From the NCBI RefSeq assembly GCF_051195215.1, contig NZ_JBNAZM010000022.1, forward strand, positions 1 to 64,000: DNA of 64,000 nucleotides. The letters run 5' to 3'. The position numbers and the translations under genes are program-made. The notes below the pieces were generated by a model, which did no database searches, had not been told where the DNA came from, and worked only from the letters and a program-made list of their open reading frames with translations. The DNA comes from Arhodomonas sp051195215. GTDB taxonomy: Bacteria; Pseudomonadota; Gammaproteobacteria; Nitrococcales; Nitrococcaceae. This document shows, piece by piece, positions 18,670 through 27,132 of this stretch (positions within the stretch are counted from its first letter, which is position 1; every line of letters starts with the position of its first letter).

Positions 18670-20052
18670 ATGAGTCGAAACGCGAGTTCGGTCGCCGATG
18701 CCGTCGCCGACGCCGGCCTTGAGGCAGGGGAGGTCCGCGGCGGGGTGCTGGAGCGACTTTTCGGGATCAGCCGACACGGCTCGAGCGTACGTACCGAGAT
18801 CCTGGCGGGGTTGGCCACGTTTCTCGCCGGGATGTACATCATCGTGGTCAATCCGTCGGTGCTCAACCAGGCGGGAATCCCGTTCTCTCAAGCCCTGACG
18901 GCCACCGTGCTGATCAGCTTCCTGGGCAGCCTCGCCATGGGGCTGTACGCCCGTAACCCGTTCCTCGTCGCGCCCGGTCTCGGCATGAGCGCGCTGTTCA
19001 CCTATACGCTGGTGGAAGGTGCCGGCATTCCCTGGGAGGTGGCACTGGGCTGCGTGTTCTGGTCCGGCGTTCTGTTCGCGGTGCTCGCGCTGTTCAACGT
19101 GCGCAAGCATGTCGTCGACGCGATCCCGGAATCCATGCGCTTTGCCATCACCAGCGGCATTGGGCTGTTCATCACGCTGATCGGTTTCAAGAACGCCGGT
19201 TTCGTGGTCTCCAATCCGGCTACCGTGGTCAGCATGGCCTCGCTGGACGCCACCGTCATTACTTTCCTGGTGGGGCTGGCGATTACCGGAGTACTCGTGG
19301 CCCGCCGCGCCAGCGGCGCCCTGGTGCTCGGCATCGTGCTCACGACGCTCGCGGCCACGCCCATCGGCCGCCTGTGGGGTAGTGACGAGGCTGTGGTCAA
19401 CTGGCAGGGGCTGGTGGCCGCGCCGGATTTCGGCGGCATCATGAGGCTCGAAATTCTCGAGGCGCTGAACTATGTCTACTGGCCGTTCATCTTCGTGTTC
19501 CTGTTCACGAACTTTTTCGATGCCATGTCCACCTTCATGGGCGTGTGTGAGGCGGCCAACCTGAAGGACGAAAATGGCAACCCCCACAACATCCGCCAGT
19601 CCATGTTCGTCGATGCGCTCGCCTCGGCGCTCGCCGCACCGTTGGGCACGGGCGCCGGTCAGACGTTCATCGAGTCCGGTGCCGGTGTCGCCCAGGGCGG
19701 GCGCACCGGGCTGGTGGCCGTGGTCGTGGCGCTGCTGTTCCTGCCGTTCCTGTTCCTCTCGCCGCTGCTCTCGCTGGTGCCGGCCATCGCCACCGCGCCG
19801 GTGCTGATCATGGTGGGGACGTTCATGATGGAGCCGATCCGCCGCATCGACTGGTCGGATTACGAGATCGCCGTGCCGGCATTCATCACCGTGGTGCTGA
19901 TGCCCTTTACTTACTCGATAACCCTGGGCATCGCCTTCGGCTTCCTCGCGTTCATCGCCATCAAGCTCTGCCTGGGCAAGCTGGGCGACATCAAGCCGGC
20001 CATGTGGATCGCCGGCGCGCTGTCCATCCTGCTGCTGGTGACCACCGGCTGA
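18670..20052 (+). CDS. AzgA-family nucleobase permease (guanine/hypoxanthine type)
   Basis: The 460-residue membrane protein has about 12-14 hydrophobic segments. Signatures of the AzgA/PbuG branch include RTEILAGLATFLAGMYIIVVNPSV near the N-terminus, NPFLVAPGLGMSALFTYTL, and NFFDAMSTFMGVCEAANL in the middle. Members import guanine, hypoxanthine or adenine by proton symport. Its place between guaD and the xdh operon supports a guanine or hypoxanthine substrate. AGGAGGAG precedes the ATG. The exact substrate cannot be read from sequence. Confidence 0.9.
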   Translation: MSRNASSVADAVADAGLEAGEVRGGVLERLFGISRHGSSVRTEILAGLATFLAGMYIIVVNPSVLNQAGIPFSQALTATVLISFLGSLAMGLYARNPFLVAPGLGMSALFTYTLVEGAGIPWEVALGCVFWSGVLFAVLALFNVRKHVVDAIPESMRFAITSGIGLFITLIGFKNAGFVVSNPATVVSMASLDATVITFLVGLAITGVLVARRASGALVLGIVLTTLAATPIGRLWGSDEAVVNWQGLVAAPDFGGIMRLEILEALNYVYWPFIFVFLFTNFFDAMSTFMGVCEAANLKDENGNPHNIRQSMFVDALASALAAPLGTGAGQTFIESGAGVAQGGRTGLVAVVVALLFLPFLFLSPLLSLVPAIATAPVLIMVGTFMMEPIRRIDWSDYEIAVPAFITVVLMPFTYSITLGIAFGFLAFIAIKLCLGKLGDIKPAMWIAGALSILLLVTTG

Positions 20053-20078
20053 GCGAGGGGTTCGATTCCGCAGTGAGA

Positions 20079-20114
20079 AACGGCGTACGCCTGGGGGTGT
20101 GCGCCGTTTTTTTA
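20079..20114 (+). terminator. Intrinsic terminator of guaD-permease
   Basis: The 12-bp stem 20079-20090/20097-20108 includes two G-T wobbles, has a 6-base loop and is followed by a T run (20107-20113). The T run contains the stop codon of the convergent gntR gene. Confidence 0.85.
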
Positions 20115-20876
20115 TCCCCCGAGGATGCTCGCCAGGTCCACCTGTTGGGCGCGTTCGGCGAGGGTGAGGCGCTCCTCGAGGTGGTCCAGGTGCTCGCAGG
20201 CGATGCGGGCGGCGCGCTCGCCGTCGCCGGCGAGCACGGCGTCGGCGATGCCGCGGTGATCCTCGGCGCGGTAGCAGGCGCTCATGCCCGGCACCTTGTA
20301 CAGGGCCACCGTGATGGAAGTGCGCAGGATGAGCTCCTGGAGGATGCGGCCCAGCACCTGGTTGGGGCACAAGTCGGCGAGGCGCTCGTGGAAGCGCAGC
20401 GACAGGTGTATGCGGTCCTCGTGGGCGCCCTGCTCGTGAGCGGCATGCTCGGCGTCCACCAGCTCCGCGATTTCCCGGCGGGCTGCCTCGTCGAGGCTGC
20501 CGGCGACCTGGCGCATCACCTCCCCCTCCACGTGCCGGCGCGCCTCGAAGATCTGCGCGGTTTCCTCCGGTCCGGGCTTGGCGACGACCGCGATCTGGTT
20601 GCGTCGCATGAGGATGATGTGATCGCCGGCGAGGCGCACCAGCGCACGGCGCACCACCGAGCGGCTTACGCCGAAGATCTCGCTCAGGGTGAGTTCGGGC
20701 AGGCGCGAGCCCGGCGGCAGCTTCTGCGTGAGCACCGCGTGCCGGATGGAGTCGTAGATGCGGTCCTCGGCGCGCCCCTTGCGGGGAACTCCCTGCCCTT
20801 GGACGGCGGCTAGCGCTATGTCTTTCACGGTAAGGCTGAGCTGTTCGGTCGTGGTGAGTGAATGGCTGCTGATCAC
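20112..20876 (-). CDS. GntR-family (FCD) regulator, probable purine-catabolism repressor
   Basis: The 254-residue regulator has an N-terminal GntR winged helix (about 35-105, AEDRIYDSIRHAVLTQKLPPGSRLPELTLSEIFGVSRSVVRRAL) and a C-terminal FCD effector domain (about 110-235) with the metal-binding-type histidines. No ATG fits. The GTG at 20876 is my choice; a GTG at 20828 is also possible. The long frame back to 21068 would cover the operators and is rejected. It is divergent from xdhABC, and palindromic GntR sites lie between them. I infer autoregulation and control of guaD-permease and xdhABC, with a purine or urate-related effector. Confidence 0.85.
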   Translation of the reverse strand: MISSHSLTTTEQLSLTVKDIALAAVQGQGVPRKGRAEDRIYDSIRHAVLTQKLPPGSRLPELTLSEIFGVSRSVVRRALVRLAGDHIILMRRNQIAVVAKPGPEETAQIFEARRHVEGEVMRQVAGSLDEAARREIAELVDAEHAAHEQGAHEDRIHLSLRFHERLADLCPNQVLGRILQELILRTSITVALYKVPGMSACYRAEDHRGIADAVLAGDGERAARIACEHLDHLEERLTLAERAQQVDLASILGG

Positions 20877-20938
20877 AATGTACCCGTCGCGCGGGCACGC
20901 GTCACGCCCGGCTTGTTGACCGCACTTTAAGCCGTTAT

Positions 20939-20973
20939 ATTGTCGACAATAAAAATATAATAATGTCGTCAAT
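20939..20973. promoter_or_regulatory. Twin candidate GntR operators between gntR and xdhA
   Basis: ATTGTCGACAAT (20939-20950) is a perfect 12-bp palindrome. AATGTCGTCAAT (20962-20973) is a close copy centred 23 bp away. Both match the TNGT-NN-ACNA theme, the second imperfectly, in an AT-rich stretch. Confidence 0.6.
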
Positions 20974-21086
20974 AAGGTGAGTGGTGCGCGTTCCCGCGTG
21001 ATGACGGCCACCGCGACCAATGCCGCGGCATAGGCGCAAGGCCGGGTGGGGGACTCGGCACCGCGCATGGGCTATAGGGGTAGAGG

Positions 21087-21115
21087 TTGGAATGTATACA
21101 AAACGGTTCTATTCT
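21087..21115 (+). promoter_or_regulatory. Candidate xdhABC promoter with embedded operator
   Basis: TTGGAA (21087-21092) and TATTCT (21110-21115) are 17 bp apart. The palindrome ATGTATACAA (21092-21101) begins on the last base of the -35 hexamer and fills the adjacent part of the spacer, a typical repressor position. Confidence 0.5.
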
Positions 21116-21174
21116 GATGCTACACAGGCCAGGGATCGCAATGCATACACCGGCCTGATCACTGGAGGAGAGCA

Positions 21175-22638
21175 ATGACGTCTTCGGTCCGCTTCCTGCT
21201 GGGCCACGAGGCGCGCGAGCTGCGCGACGTGGACCCGACGCAAACCGTGCTGCAGTGGCTGCGCACCGACGCGCGCGCCAACGGCACGAAGGAGGGGTGC
21301 GCGGAAGGCGACTGCGGCGCCTGCACGGTCGTTATCGGAGCGCCGGACGGGCGGGGCGGCATGCGCTACCGCGCGGTCAACGCCTGCATCCTGTTCGTTC
21401 CCACTCTCGACGGTTGCCAGTTGCTGACCGTGGAGCACTTGCAGCGCGACGATGGCGCGCTGCATCCGGTGCAGCAGGCGATGGTGGACTATCACGGCTC
21501 GCAGTGCGGCTTCTGCACACCGGGGTTCGTGATGTCGCTGTTCGCGTTGTATCTCACCGAGGACCGGCCCACGCGGCAGCGGGTCAACGACGTGCTCGCC
21601 GGTAACCTCTGCCGTTGTACCGGCTATCGGCCCATCGTTGACGCGGCCATGGCCATGTACGACTACGCGTGGGAAGACCACACGCGCGCCCGTGCGGCCG
21701 AGACCGCCGAGCGCCTGAGCGCCATGCGTCGTGACGACACCCTGGCCCTGGAGCACGACGGCCGCCGTTATTTCGCACCGGTGAATGCCGCGGGTCTGGC
21801 GGCCGTGCTTGCCGACCATCCCCAGGCGACTCTGCTTGCCGGCGGTACCGATGTGGGGTTGTGGGTCACCAAGCAGCATCGCGATCTCGATACCGTCGTC
21901 TACGTGGGTGATGTAGCAGAGCTTCATGGCATCGAGGAGCGCTCCGACGGCGTGGAGATCGGTGCTGCGGTCACCCACAGCGAGGCCTATGCCACGTTGG
22001 AGCGTTATTTCCCGGATTTCGGCGAGCTGATGCGCCGCTTTGCGTCGGTGCAGATCCGCAATTCCGGCACCCTGGGCGGGAATATCGCCAACGGCTCGCC
22101 CATCGGCGATTCCATGCCGGTGCTTATCGCCCTGGGCGCACGGCTGGTGCTGCGCGGTCCGGACGGCCAGCGCGAGCTGCCGCTGGAGGACTACTTCATC
22201 GATTACGGTAAGCAGGACCGGGGCCCGGGCGAGTTCGTGGAGCGCATCAAGGTGCCGGCACTCGCCGACAACGAGCATTTCCGCTGCTACAAGATCTCCA
22301 AGCGTTTCGATCAGGATATCTCCGCAGTGTGTGCGGCGTTCAAGGTGCGCATCGCCGACGGTCGCGTGGTGGAGGCACGTACCGGTTTCGGCGGTGTCGC
22401 CGCAACGCCCAGGCGCGCACGCCATACGGAGGCCGAGCTCACCGGCCAGCGCTGGAACGAGGAGACGGTGCAGAAGGGCGAAGCCGCGCTCACCGCCGAG
22501 TTCACGCCCCTCACCGACATGCGTGCGAGCCAGGAGTACCGGCGGCTGGTGACCGCGCAGCTGCTGCGGAAGTTCTACATCGAGACCACTCAGCCCGGGG
22601 AGGCGACCCGGGTGCTCGCCGAGGAGGCTGAGGCATGA
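21175..22638 (+). CDS. xdhA: Xanthine dehydrogenase small subunit (2x[2Fe-2S], FAD)
   Basis: The 487-residue subunit carries electrons from the Mo site to NAD. The first plant-type [2Fe-2S] cluster uses Cys42, Cys47, Cys50 and Cys71; the second uses Cys111, Cys114, Cys146 and Cys148. A FAD-binding domain follows (about 200-360, LLAGGTDVGLWV and RNSGTLGGNIANGSPIGD), then a CO-dehydrogenase flavoprotein C-terminal domain. GGAGGAG precedes the ATG. Its stop overlaps the xdhB start in ATGA, so the subunits are translationally coupled. Confidence 0.96.
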   Translation: MTSSVRFLLGHEARELRDVDPTQTVLQWLRTDARANGTKEGCAEGDCGACTVVIGAPDGRGGMRYRAVNACILFVPTLDGCQLLTVEHLQRDDGALHPVQQAMVDYHGSQCGFCTPGFVMSLFALYLTEDRPTRQRVNDVLAGNLCRCTGYRPIVDAAMAMYDYAWEDHTRARAAETAERLSAMRRDDTLALEHDGRRYFAPVNAAGLAAVLADHPQATLLAGGTDVGLWVTKQHRDLDTVVYVGDVAELHGIEERSDGVEIGAAVTHSEAYATLERYFPDFGELMRRFASVQIRNSGTLGGNIANGSPIGDSMPVLIALGARLVLRGPDGQRELPLEDYFIDYGKQDRGPGEFVERIKVPALADNEHFRCYKISKRFDQDISAVCAAFKVRIADGRVVEARTGFGGVAATPRRARHTEAELTGQRWNEETVQKGEAALTAEFTPLTDMRASQEYRRLVTAQLLRKFYIETTQPGEATRVLAEEAEA

Positions 22639-24995
22639 GCATTTTCACGCCGAAGATCCAAGGAAGCGTCCACACGCCCCAGCGGCACGACAGCGCCCAC
22701 AAGCACGTCAGCGGCGAGGCCATTTACGTGGACGACATTCCCGAGCCCCGGGATCTGCTGCACGTCTACGCGCGGCTTGCCGAGCGTGCCCATGCGCGGA
22801 TCACCCGTCTCGACGTGAGCGAGGTGCGCACCGCCTCCGGCGTCGCCGCGGTGGTGACCCCTGACGACGTGCGCGAGACCACCAACGACATCGGCCCGGT
22901 ATTCCCCGGTGACCAGGTCTTCGCCGACGGCGAAGTACTGTTCTACGGCCAGCCGCTGTTCGCCGTCGCCGGCGACAGCATCGAGGCCGCCCGGCGGGCG
23001 GCGATGCGCGCCGAGGTGGATTACGAGGACCTCGACGCGATCCTCAGCATCGAGCAGGCGCTGGAGCAAGACGCCTATATCCTGCCGCCGAAGACCTGGG
23101 AGCGCGGCGACTCCGCCAAGGCGCTCGCGAGTGCCCCCCACCGCTTGCAGGGACGCACTCACGTGGGCGGCCAGGAGCATTTTTACCTGGAGGGCCAGGT
23201 GGCCATGGCCGTGCCCCAGGAAGACGGCGACATGCTCGTCTACAGCTCGACCCAGCATCCCTCGGAAGTGCAGCATTTGGTGGCCAAGGTCCTGGGGCTA
23301 TCCGACCACGCAGTGACTGTCGAGACACGGCGCATGGGCGGCGCCTTCGGCGGCAAGGAGACCCAGGGGGCGCAGATCGCGGTGATCGCCGCGCTGCTCG
23401 CCAAGCGTACCGGCCGGCCGGTGAAGTACCGCCTGGATCGTGACGACGATATGACCATGACCGGCAAGCGTCACGATTTCCTCATCGACTATGACGTCGG
23501 CTTCGACGACGACGGCCGTATCACCGGCATCGAGATCATGCAGGCAGCGCGCTGCGGCTATGCGCCGGATCTCTCGCACTCGGTGGCGGACCGGGCGATG
23601 TACCACGCCGACAACGCCTACTACCTCGATAACGTCACCATCACCTCCAGGCGTTGCCGGACACATACCGTCTCCAACACCGCTTTCCGAGGCTTCGGCG
23701 GTCCCCAGGGCATGGTGGGCATGGAGCACATCATCGAGGAGATCGCCCGGGCCCTGGGCAAGGATCCGCTGGCGATCCGCAGGATCAACTTCTACGGCGT
23801 CGGCGAGCGCAACGTGACGCCCTACGGTATGACCGTGGAGGACAACATCCTCCACGAGTTGGTGCCCCAGCTCGAGGAGAGCGCCGAGTATGCCCGGCGC
23901 CGCGAGGCGGTGAGCCACTACAACGCGCACAGCCGGTGGCTCAAGAAGGGGCTGGCCATCACGCCGGTGAAGTTCGGCATTTCATTCACCGCCAAGCACT
24001 TGAACCAGGCCGGCGCGCTGGTGCTCGTCTACCAGGATGGCACCGTGCAGCTCAACCACGGCGGCACGGAGATGGGCCAGGGCCTCAACACCAAGGTCGC
24101 CCAGATCGTCGCCGACGTCTTCGGCATCGACTTCGAGCGGGTGCGCATTACCGCCACCCACACCGGCAAGGTGCCGAACACCTCGCCAACGGCGGCGTCC
24201 TCCGGTTCCGACCTCAACGGCGCCGCGGCCTACAACGCGGCGAGCAAGATCGTCGACCGCATCCTGCCGCTCATCCGCGATCATTTCGAGGTTTCGTCGG
24301 AGACCAAGATCGAATTCCGCGGTAACCACGTGTACGCGGGCGACCGGGCACTCGGCAGCTTCGCCGATATCGTCAAGCTCGCCTACTTCAATCGCATCCA
24401 GCTTTCGGCGGCCGGCTTCTACGCCACGCCCAAGCTCGAAATCGCCGAGGATGGCCGCGGGCGGCCGTTCTACTACTTCGCTTATGGTGCGGCCTGCTCC
24501 GAGGTGCTGGTGGACACGCTCACCGGCGAGTACCGCACCACCCGCGTGGACATTCTCCACGACGTGGGCCGCTCGCTGAACCAGGCCATCGACATGGGCC
24601 AGATCGAGGGCGGCTTCATCCAGGGCGTGGGCTGGCTCACCACCGAGGAGCTGTGGTGGAACGACAAGGGCCGGCTGATGACCCACGCACCATCCACCTA
24701 CAAGATCCCGGCCTGCAGCGATCTGCCGGCGGATTTCCGCGCCGAGATCTACGAGCGCGGTGAGAACGTGGAGGAGGCCATCCACCGGTCCAAGGCCGTG
24801 GGCGAGCCGCCGCTGATGCTCGGTATGTCCGTGTTGCATGCGTTGAAGGACGCCGTCGCCGCTGTGGGCGATTATCGGGTGGCCGCGCCGCTTCACGCGC
24901 CGGCGACGCCGGAGGCGGTGTTGATGGCCATACAGGAAGTTCGCAAGGCCACCAGTCAGCCCGCCTCCGAGTCGGTGGCGGAGGTCGCCGAATGA
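22635..24995 (+). CDS. xdhB: Xanthine dehydrogenase molybdopterin-binding subunit
   Basis: The 786-residue catalytic subunit oxidises hypoxanthine and xanthine to urate. Family motifs include GGQEHFYLEGQVAMAVP, RRMGGAFGGKETQ, TAFRGFGGPQGM and the catalytic Glu724 in KAVGEPPLML, corresponding to Glu730 of Rhodobacter XdhB. It overlaps xdhA and xdhC by 4 bp each. No Tat signal is present, consistent with a cytoplasmic XdhABC enzyme. Confidence 0.96.
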   Translation: MSIFTPKIQGSVHTPQRHDSAHKHVSGEAIYVDDIPEPRDLLHVYARLAERAHARITRLDVSEVRTASGVAAVVTPDDVRETTNDIGPVFPGDQVFADGEVLFYGQPLFAVAGDSIEAARRAAMRAEVDYEDLDAILSIEQALEQDAYILPPKTWERGDSAKALASAPHRLQGRTHVGGQEHFYLEGQVAMAVPQEDGDMLVYSSTQHPSEVQHLVAKVLGLSDHAVTVETRRMGGAFGGKETQGAQIAVIAALLAKRTGRPVKYRLDRDDDMTMTGKRHDFLIDYDVGFDDDGRITGIEIMQAARCGYAPDLSHSVADRAMYHADNAYYLDNVTITSRRCRTHTVSNTAFRGFGGPQGMVGMEHIIEEIARALGKDPLAIRRINFYGVGERNVTPYGMTVEDNILHELVPQLEESAEYARRREAVSHYNAHSRWLKKGLAITPVKFGISFTAKHLNQAGALVLVYQDGTVQLNHGGTEMGQGLNTKVAQIVADVFGIDFERVRITATHTGKVPNTSPTAASSGSDLNGAAAYNAASKIVDRILPLIRDHFEVSSETKIEFRGNHVYAGDRALGSFADIVKLAYFNRIQLSAAGFYATPKLEIAEDGRGRPFYYFAYGAACSEVLVDTLTGEYRTTRVDILHDVGRSLNQAIDMGQIEGGFIQGVGWLTTEELWWNDKGRLMTHAPSTYKIPACSDLPADFRAEIYERGENVEEAIHRSKAVGEPPLMLGMSVLHALKDAVAAVGDYRVAAPLHAPATPEAVLMAIQEVRKATSQPASESVAEVAE

Positions 24996-25783
24996 GCCAC
25001 TGGATCGAGGAGCTCGCCGATTACCACCAGCGCGACCGTGCCTGTGTGCTGGTGACGCTGGTGGGCATCGAGGGCTCCTCACCCCGGGAGGCGGGCGCGA
25101 AGATGATCGTCTCGCGCGAGAGTGCCTCCGGCACTTTGGGCGGCGGCACCGTGGAGCACATCGCCCAGGAGCGCGCCCGCGAGCTGCTCGCCGCTGGCCC
25201 GGACCGGACGAGTGGGCCGCTGCTCGAGGAGTTCGTGCTCAACGACGCCATTGACCAGGCCTGCGGCGGACGCATGTCGCTTCTGTTCGAGCCGGTGTGG
25301 CCGGCGGCGTTCCAGATCGGGCTCTTCGGGGCCGGGCACGTGGGTCAGGCGCTGGTCAAGGCGCTTGCCGACGTGCCCTGCCGGGTGCACTGGGTGGATT
25401 CCCGCGCGGAAGTCTTTCCGGAGCAAATCCCGGCGGTGGCTTCGCGCATCGTCGCTGATCGGCCGGAAGAGCAGGTCGCCCGGCTGCCTGACGGTGCCTA
25501 CGTCATTGCCATGACCCACAGTCACGAGATCGATCTCGAGATCGTGGCTGCGGCGTTGACCGCCGGTCGTTTCGCTTTCATCGGTACGATCGGTTCGAAG
25601 ACCAAGCGCGGCCGTTTTCGCAGCCAGCTCCGGGACCGGGGGCTGGCACCCGAAGCGATCGAGCGACTGGTCATTCCCATCGGCCTGCCAGGGGTCGGTG
25701 GCAAGCGCCCTGCCGAGATCGGGATCTCGGTGGCCGCCCAGCTCCTGCAACTGCGCGAGGAACGCGACCGTCAACCCGCTTGA
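24992..25783 (+). CDS. xdhC: XdhC, molybdenum cofactor chaperone
   Basis: The 263-residue protein has an XdhC/CoxI domain (about 1-90, VTLVGIEGSSPREAGAKMIV and GTLGGGTVEH) and a Rossmann-like C-terminal domain (about 105-250, IGLFGAGHVGQALVKAL and IGTIGSKTKRGRF). It matures and delivers sulfurated Moco to XdhB and is not part of the final enzyme. It overlaps xdhB by 4 bp and ends the operon. A 10-bp hairpin lies 38 bp downstream. Confidence 0.94.
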   Translation: MSHWIEELADYHQRDRACVLVTLVGIEGSSPREAGAKMIVSRESASGTLGGGTVEHIAQERARELLAAGPDRTSGPLLEEFVLNDAIDQACGGRMSLLFEPVWPAAFQIGLFGAGHVGQALVKALADVPCRVHWVDSRAEVFPEQIPAVASRIVADRPEEQVARLPDGAYVIAMTHSHEIDLEIVAAALTAGRFAFIGTIGSKTKRGRFRSQLRDRGLAPEAIERLVIPIGLPGVGGKRPAEIGISVAAQLLQLREERDRQPA

Positions 25784-25820
25784 CGCTGACACGGTTGACG
25801 GCGTGTGGCAGACTCCATGG

Positions 25821-25850
25821 CCGTAACCCGTACCGGGTTGCGGCTGTTTC
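25821..25850 (+). terminator. Probable terminator hairpin after xdhC
   Basis: CCGTAACCCG (25821-25830) pairs with CGGGTTGCGG (25834-25843), with one wobble and a 3-base loop. CTGTTTC follows. The T tract is weak, so efficiency is uncertain. Confidence 0.45.
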
Positions 25851-25925
25851 GCGTGAAGAATACGCCAAAAGGTGAGAGTGAGCGGCTGCCTCTGCCCGCT
25901 GAGCCGTCTGGCGCGGGTAGGGCGA

Positions 25926-25961
25926 CTTGACGTCAAGGCGGTCGCCCACGACGGATACAAT
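25926..25961 (+). promoter_or_regulatory. bioY upstream palindrome and -10-like element
   Basis: CTTGACGTCAAG (25926-25937) is a perfect 12-bp palindrome, 18 bp before a good -10 hexamer TACAAT (25956-25961). The TTGACG within it is 23 bp from the -10, too far for a standard -35, so the palindrome may be an operator or activator site. Confidence 0.4.
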
Positions 25962-25981
25962 TTCGGCAGGAGGCAAATCGC

Positions 25982-26539
25982 ATGACGTTAGGAGCATGGC
26001 TCGGTCGTGAGGAAGTCGGCGCGCGGGAGCGCGTGCTCGGCTCGGTGGTTTCGGTGCTGGTCGGCAGCGCGCTGCTCGCGCTGGCTACCCGGGTGGAGAT
26101 TCCGTTCTGGCCGGTGCCGCTGAACATGCAGACCTTCGTCGTGCTGACCCTGGGGCTGATCTACGGACCTGCGCTGGGGCTGGCCACGGTGCTCACGTAC
26201 ATTGCCGAGGGGCTCGCGGGGTTGCCGGTATTCGCCCATGGCGGCGGTCCCGCCTATATTGCCGGGCCCACCGGGGGCTACCTGATCGGTTTTGCCGCGG
26301 CCGCCTGGACCGCCGGCCAGCTCGCTCATCGCGGCTGGCTGCGTAATCCGGTGACCGCAGTGGCGGCGGCGTTGATCGCGAATATCGTGGTCTACCTCTT
26401 CGGCGTGAGCTGGCTCGCCGTGGTGCTCGGCGATGCGGGCAAGGCCGTGGCCGTTGGGTTGACACCTTTCCTGCTGGGGGCCGCGCTGAAAGTCACCGGC
26501 GCAGGCCTGCTGGCCCACGCGTTCGATCGCTGGCGCTAA
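25982..26539 (+). CDS. bioY: Biotin transporter BioY (ECF S component)
   Basis: The 185-residue membrane protein has about six hydrophobic helices. Family signatures are EIPFWPVPLNMQTFVVLTLG near the N-terminus and GGPAYIAGPTGGYLIGF in the middle. It takes up biotin, alone or with an energy-coupling module. No bioM or bioN gene is adjacent, so it works solo or shares a module encoded elsewhere. GGAGG at 25969-25973 precedes the ATG. It appears monocistronic. Confidence 0.93.
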   Translation: MTLGAWLGREEVGARERVLGSVVSVLVGSALLALATRVEIPFWPVPLNMQTFVVLTLGLIYGPALGLATVLTYIAEGLAGLPVFAHGGGPAYIAGPTGGYLIGFAAAAWTAGQLAHRGWLRNPVTAVAAALIANIVVYLFGVSWLAVVLGDAGKAVAVGLTPFLLGAALKVTGAGLLAHAFDRWR

Positions 26540-26636
26540 TACCCGCTGCGCGCCACGGTGGGGGCGCCGTGGCGCGGATTGCTCCGCTGCGACGGAATTG
26601 GCGCATGACAATACCTCTGAGAAAATTAGTAAGGGC

Positions 26637-26664
26637 TTGCTGCGTGCGGTAAATGAAGTAAACT
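26637..26664 (+). promoter_or_regulatory. Candidate promoter of the cytochrome c gene
   Basis: TTGCTG (26637-26642) and TAAACT (26659-26664) have 16 bp between them, about 40 bp upstream of the start, in a locally AT-rich stretch. Confidence 0.35.
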
Positions 26665-26705
26665 GAATACTCCTTCTAGCTTTGAACTGCGCGCAGGTTC
26701 GTACA

Positions 26706-27026
26706 ATGAAGAAATTGATTGCTCTAGTAGGTGCATTGGTGGTTGCGACCGGGGCGAATGCCGCCGGCGATGCGGAGGCCGGCAAGGGCAAGGCTGCCGC
26801 ATGCGCGAGCTGCCATGGCCAGAACGGCATCGCCACGGCCCCGATCTATCCCAATCTGGCGGGCCAGAACGAGCAGTATCTGGTGAGTGCCATCAAGGCG
26901 TACAAGAACAAGGAGCGCTCGGGCGGACAGAGTGCCGTGATGTACCCGATGGTGGGCGGTCTCTCCGACCAGGACATCCAGGATTTGGCTGCCTACTTCT
27001 CGTCACTGCCTGCCAACGGCGGCTGA
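26706..27026 (+). CDS. Periplasmic class I c-type cytochrome, monoheme
   Basis: The 106-residue protein has a Sec signal (MKKLIALVGALVVATGANA) predicted to be cut near residue 19. The heme-binding CASCH comprises Cys33, Cys36 and His37, and a distal Met axial ligand is Met79 or Met82 (VMYPMVGGLS). It resembles one half of cytochrome c4 or a c553-like carrier. Such proteins shuttle electrons in the periplasm to oxidases or denitrification enzymes. The nos cluster starts 1.2 kb away, but partnership with NosZ is only a guess. I use the ATG that opens the signal peptide. Confidence 0.9.
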   Translation: MKKLIALVGALVVATGANAAGDAEAGKGKAAACASCHGQNGIATAPIYPNLAGQNEQYLVSAIKAYKNKERSGGQSAVMYPMVGGLSDQDIQDLAAYFSSLPANGG

Positions 27027-27079
27027 GCGGTGGGGAGCAGCCAGTGCGTCTGGCTGCGTCTTGAAGGCCAATGTCTCGT

Positions 27080-27107
27080 GAAGGCCTGCCGGTATCGGTA
27101 GGCCTTC
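27080..27107. terminator. Hairpin between convergent genes
   Basis: GAAGGCCTGCCG (27080-27091) pairs with CGGTAGGCCTTC (27096-27107), with one wobble and loop GTAT. There is no T run on either side. It probably acts as a weak bidirectional terminator or an end-stabilising stem. Confidence 0.45.
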
Positions 27108-27132
27108 GTCGTATGTGGCAGAGCACCGCTGT

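Noticed and set aside
18628..20898. 756-codon frame antisense to the permease and running through gntR in another frame
   Set aside because: Spans two real genes, has Arg/Pro- and His-rich composition and no domain.
20877..21068. N-terminal extension of the GntR protein to an ATG at 21068
   Set aside because: It would cover the palindromic operators and adds about 64 residues unlike the family.
25926..25961. TTGACG/TACAAT as a standard sigma-70 promoter of bioY
   Set aside because: The spacing is 23 bp, outside the normal range.
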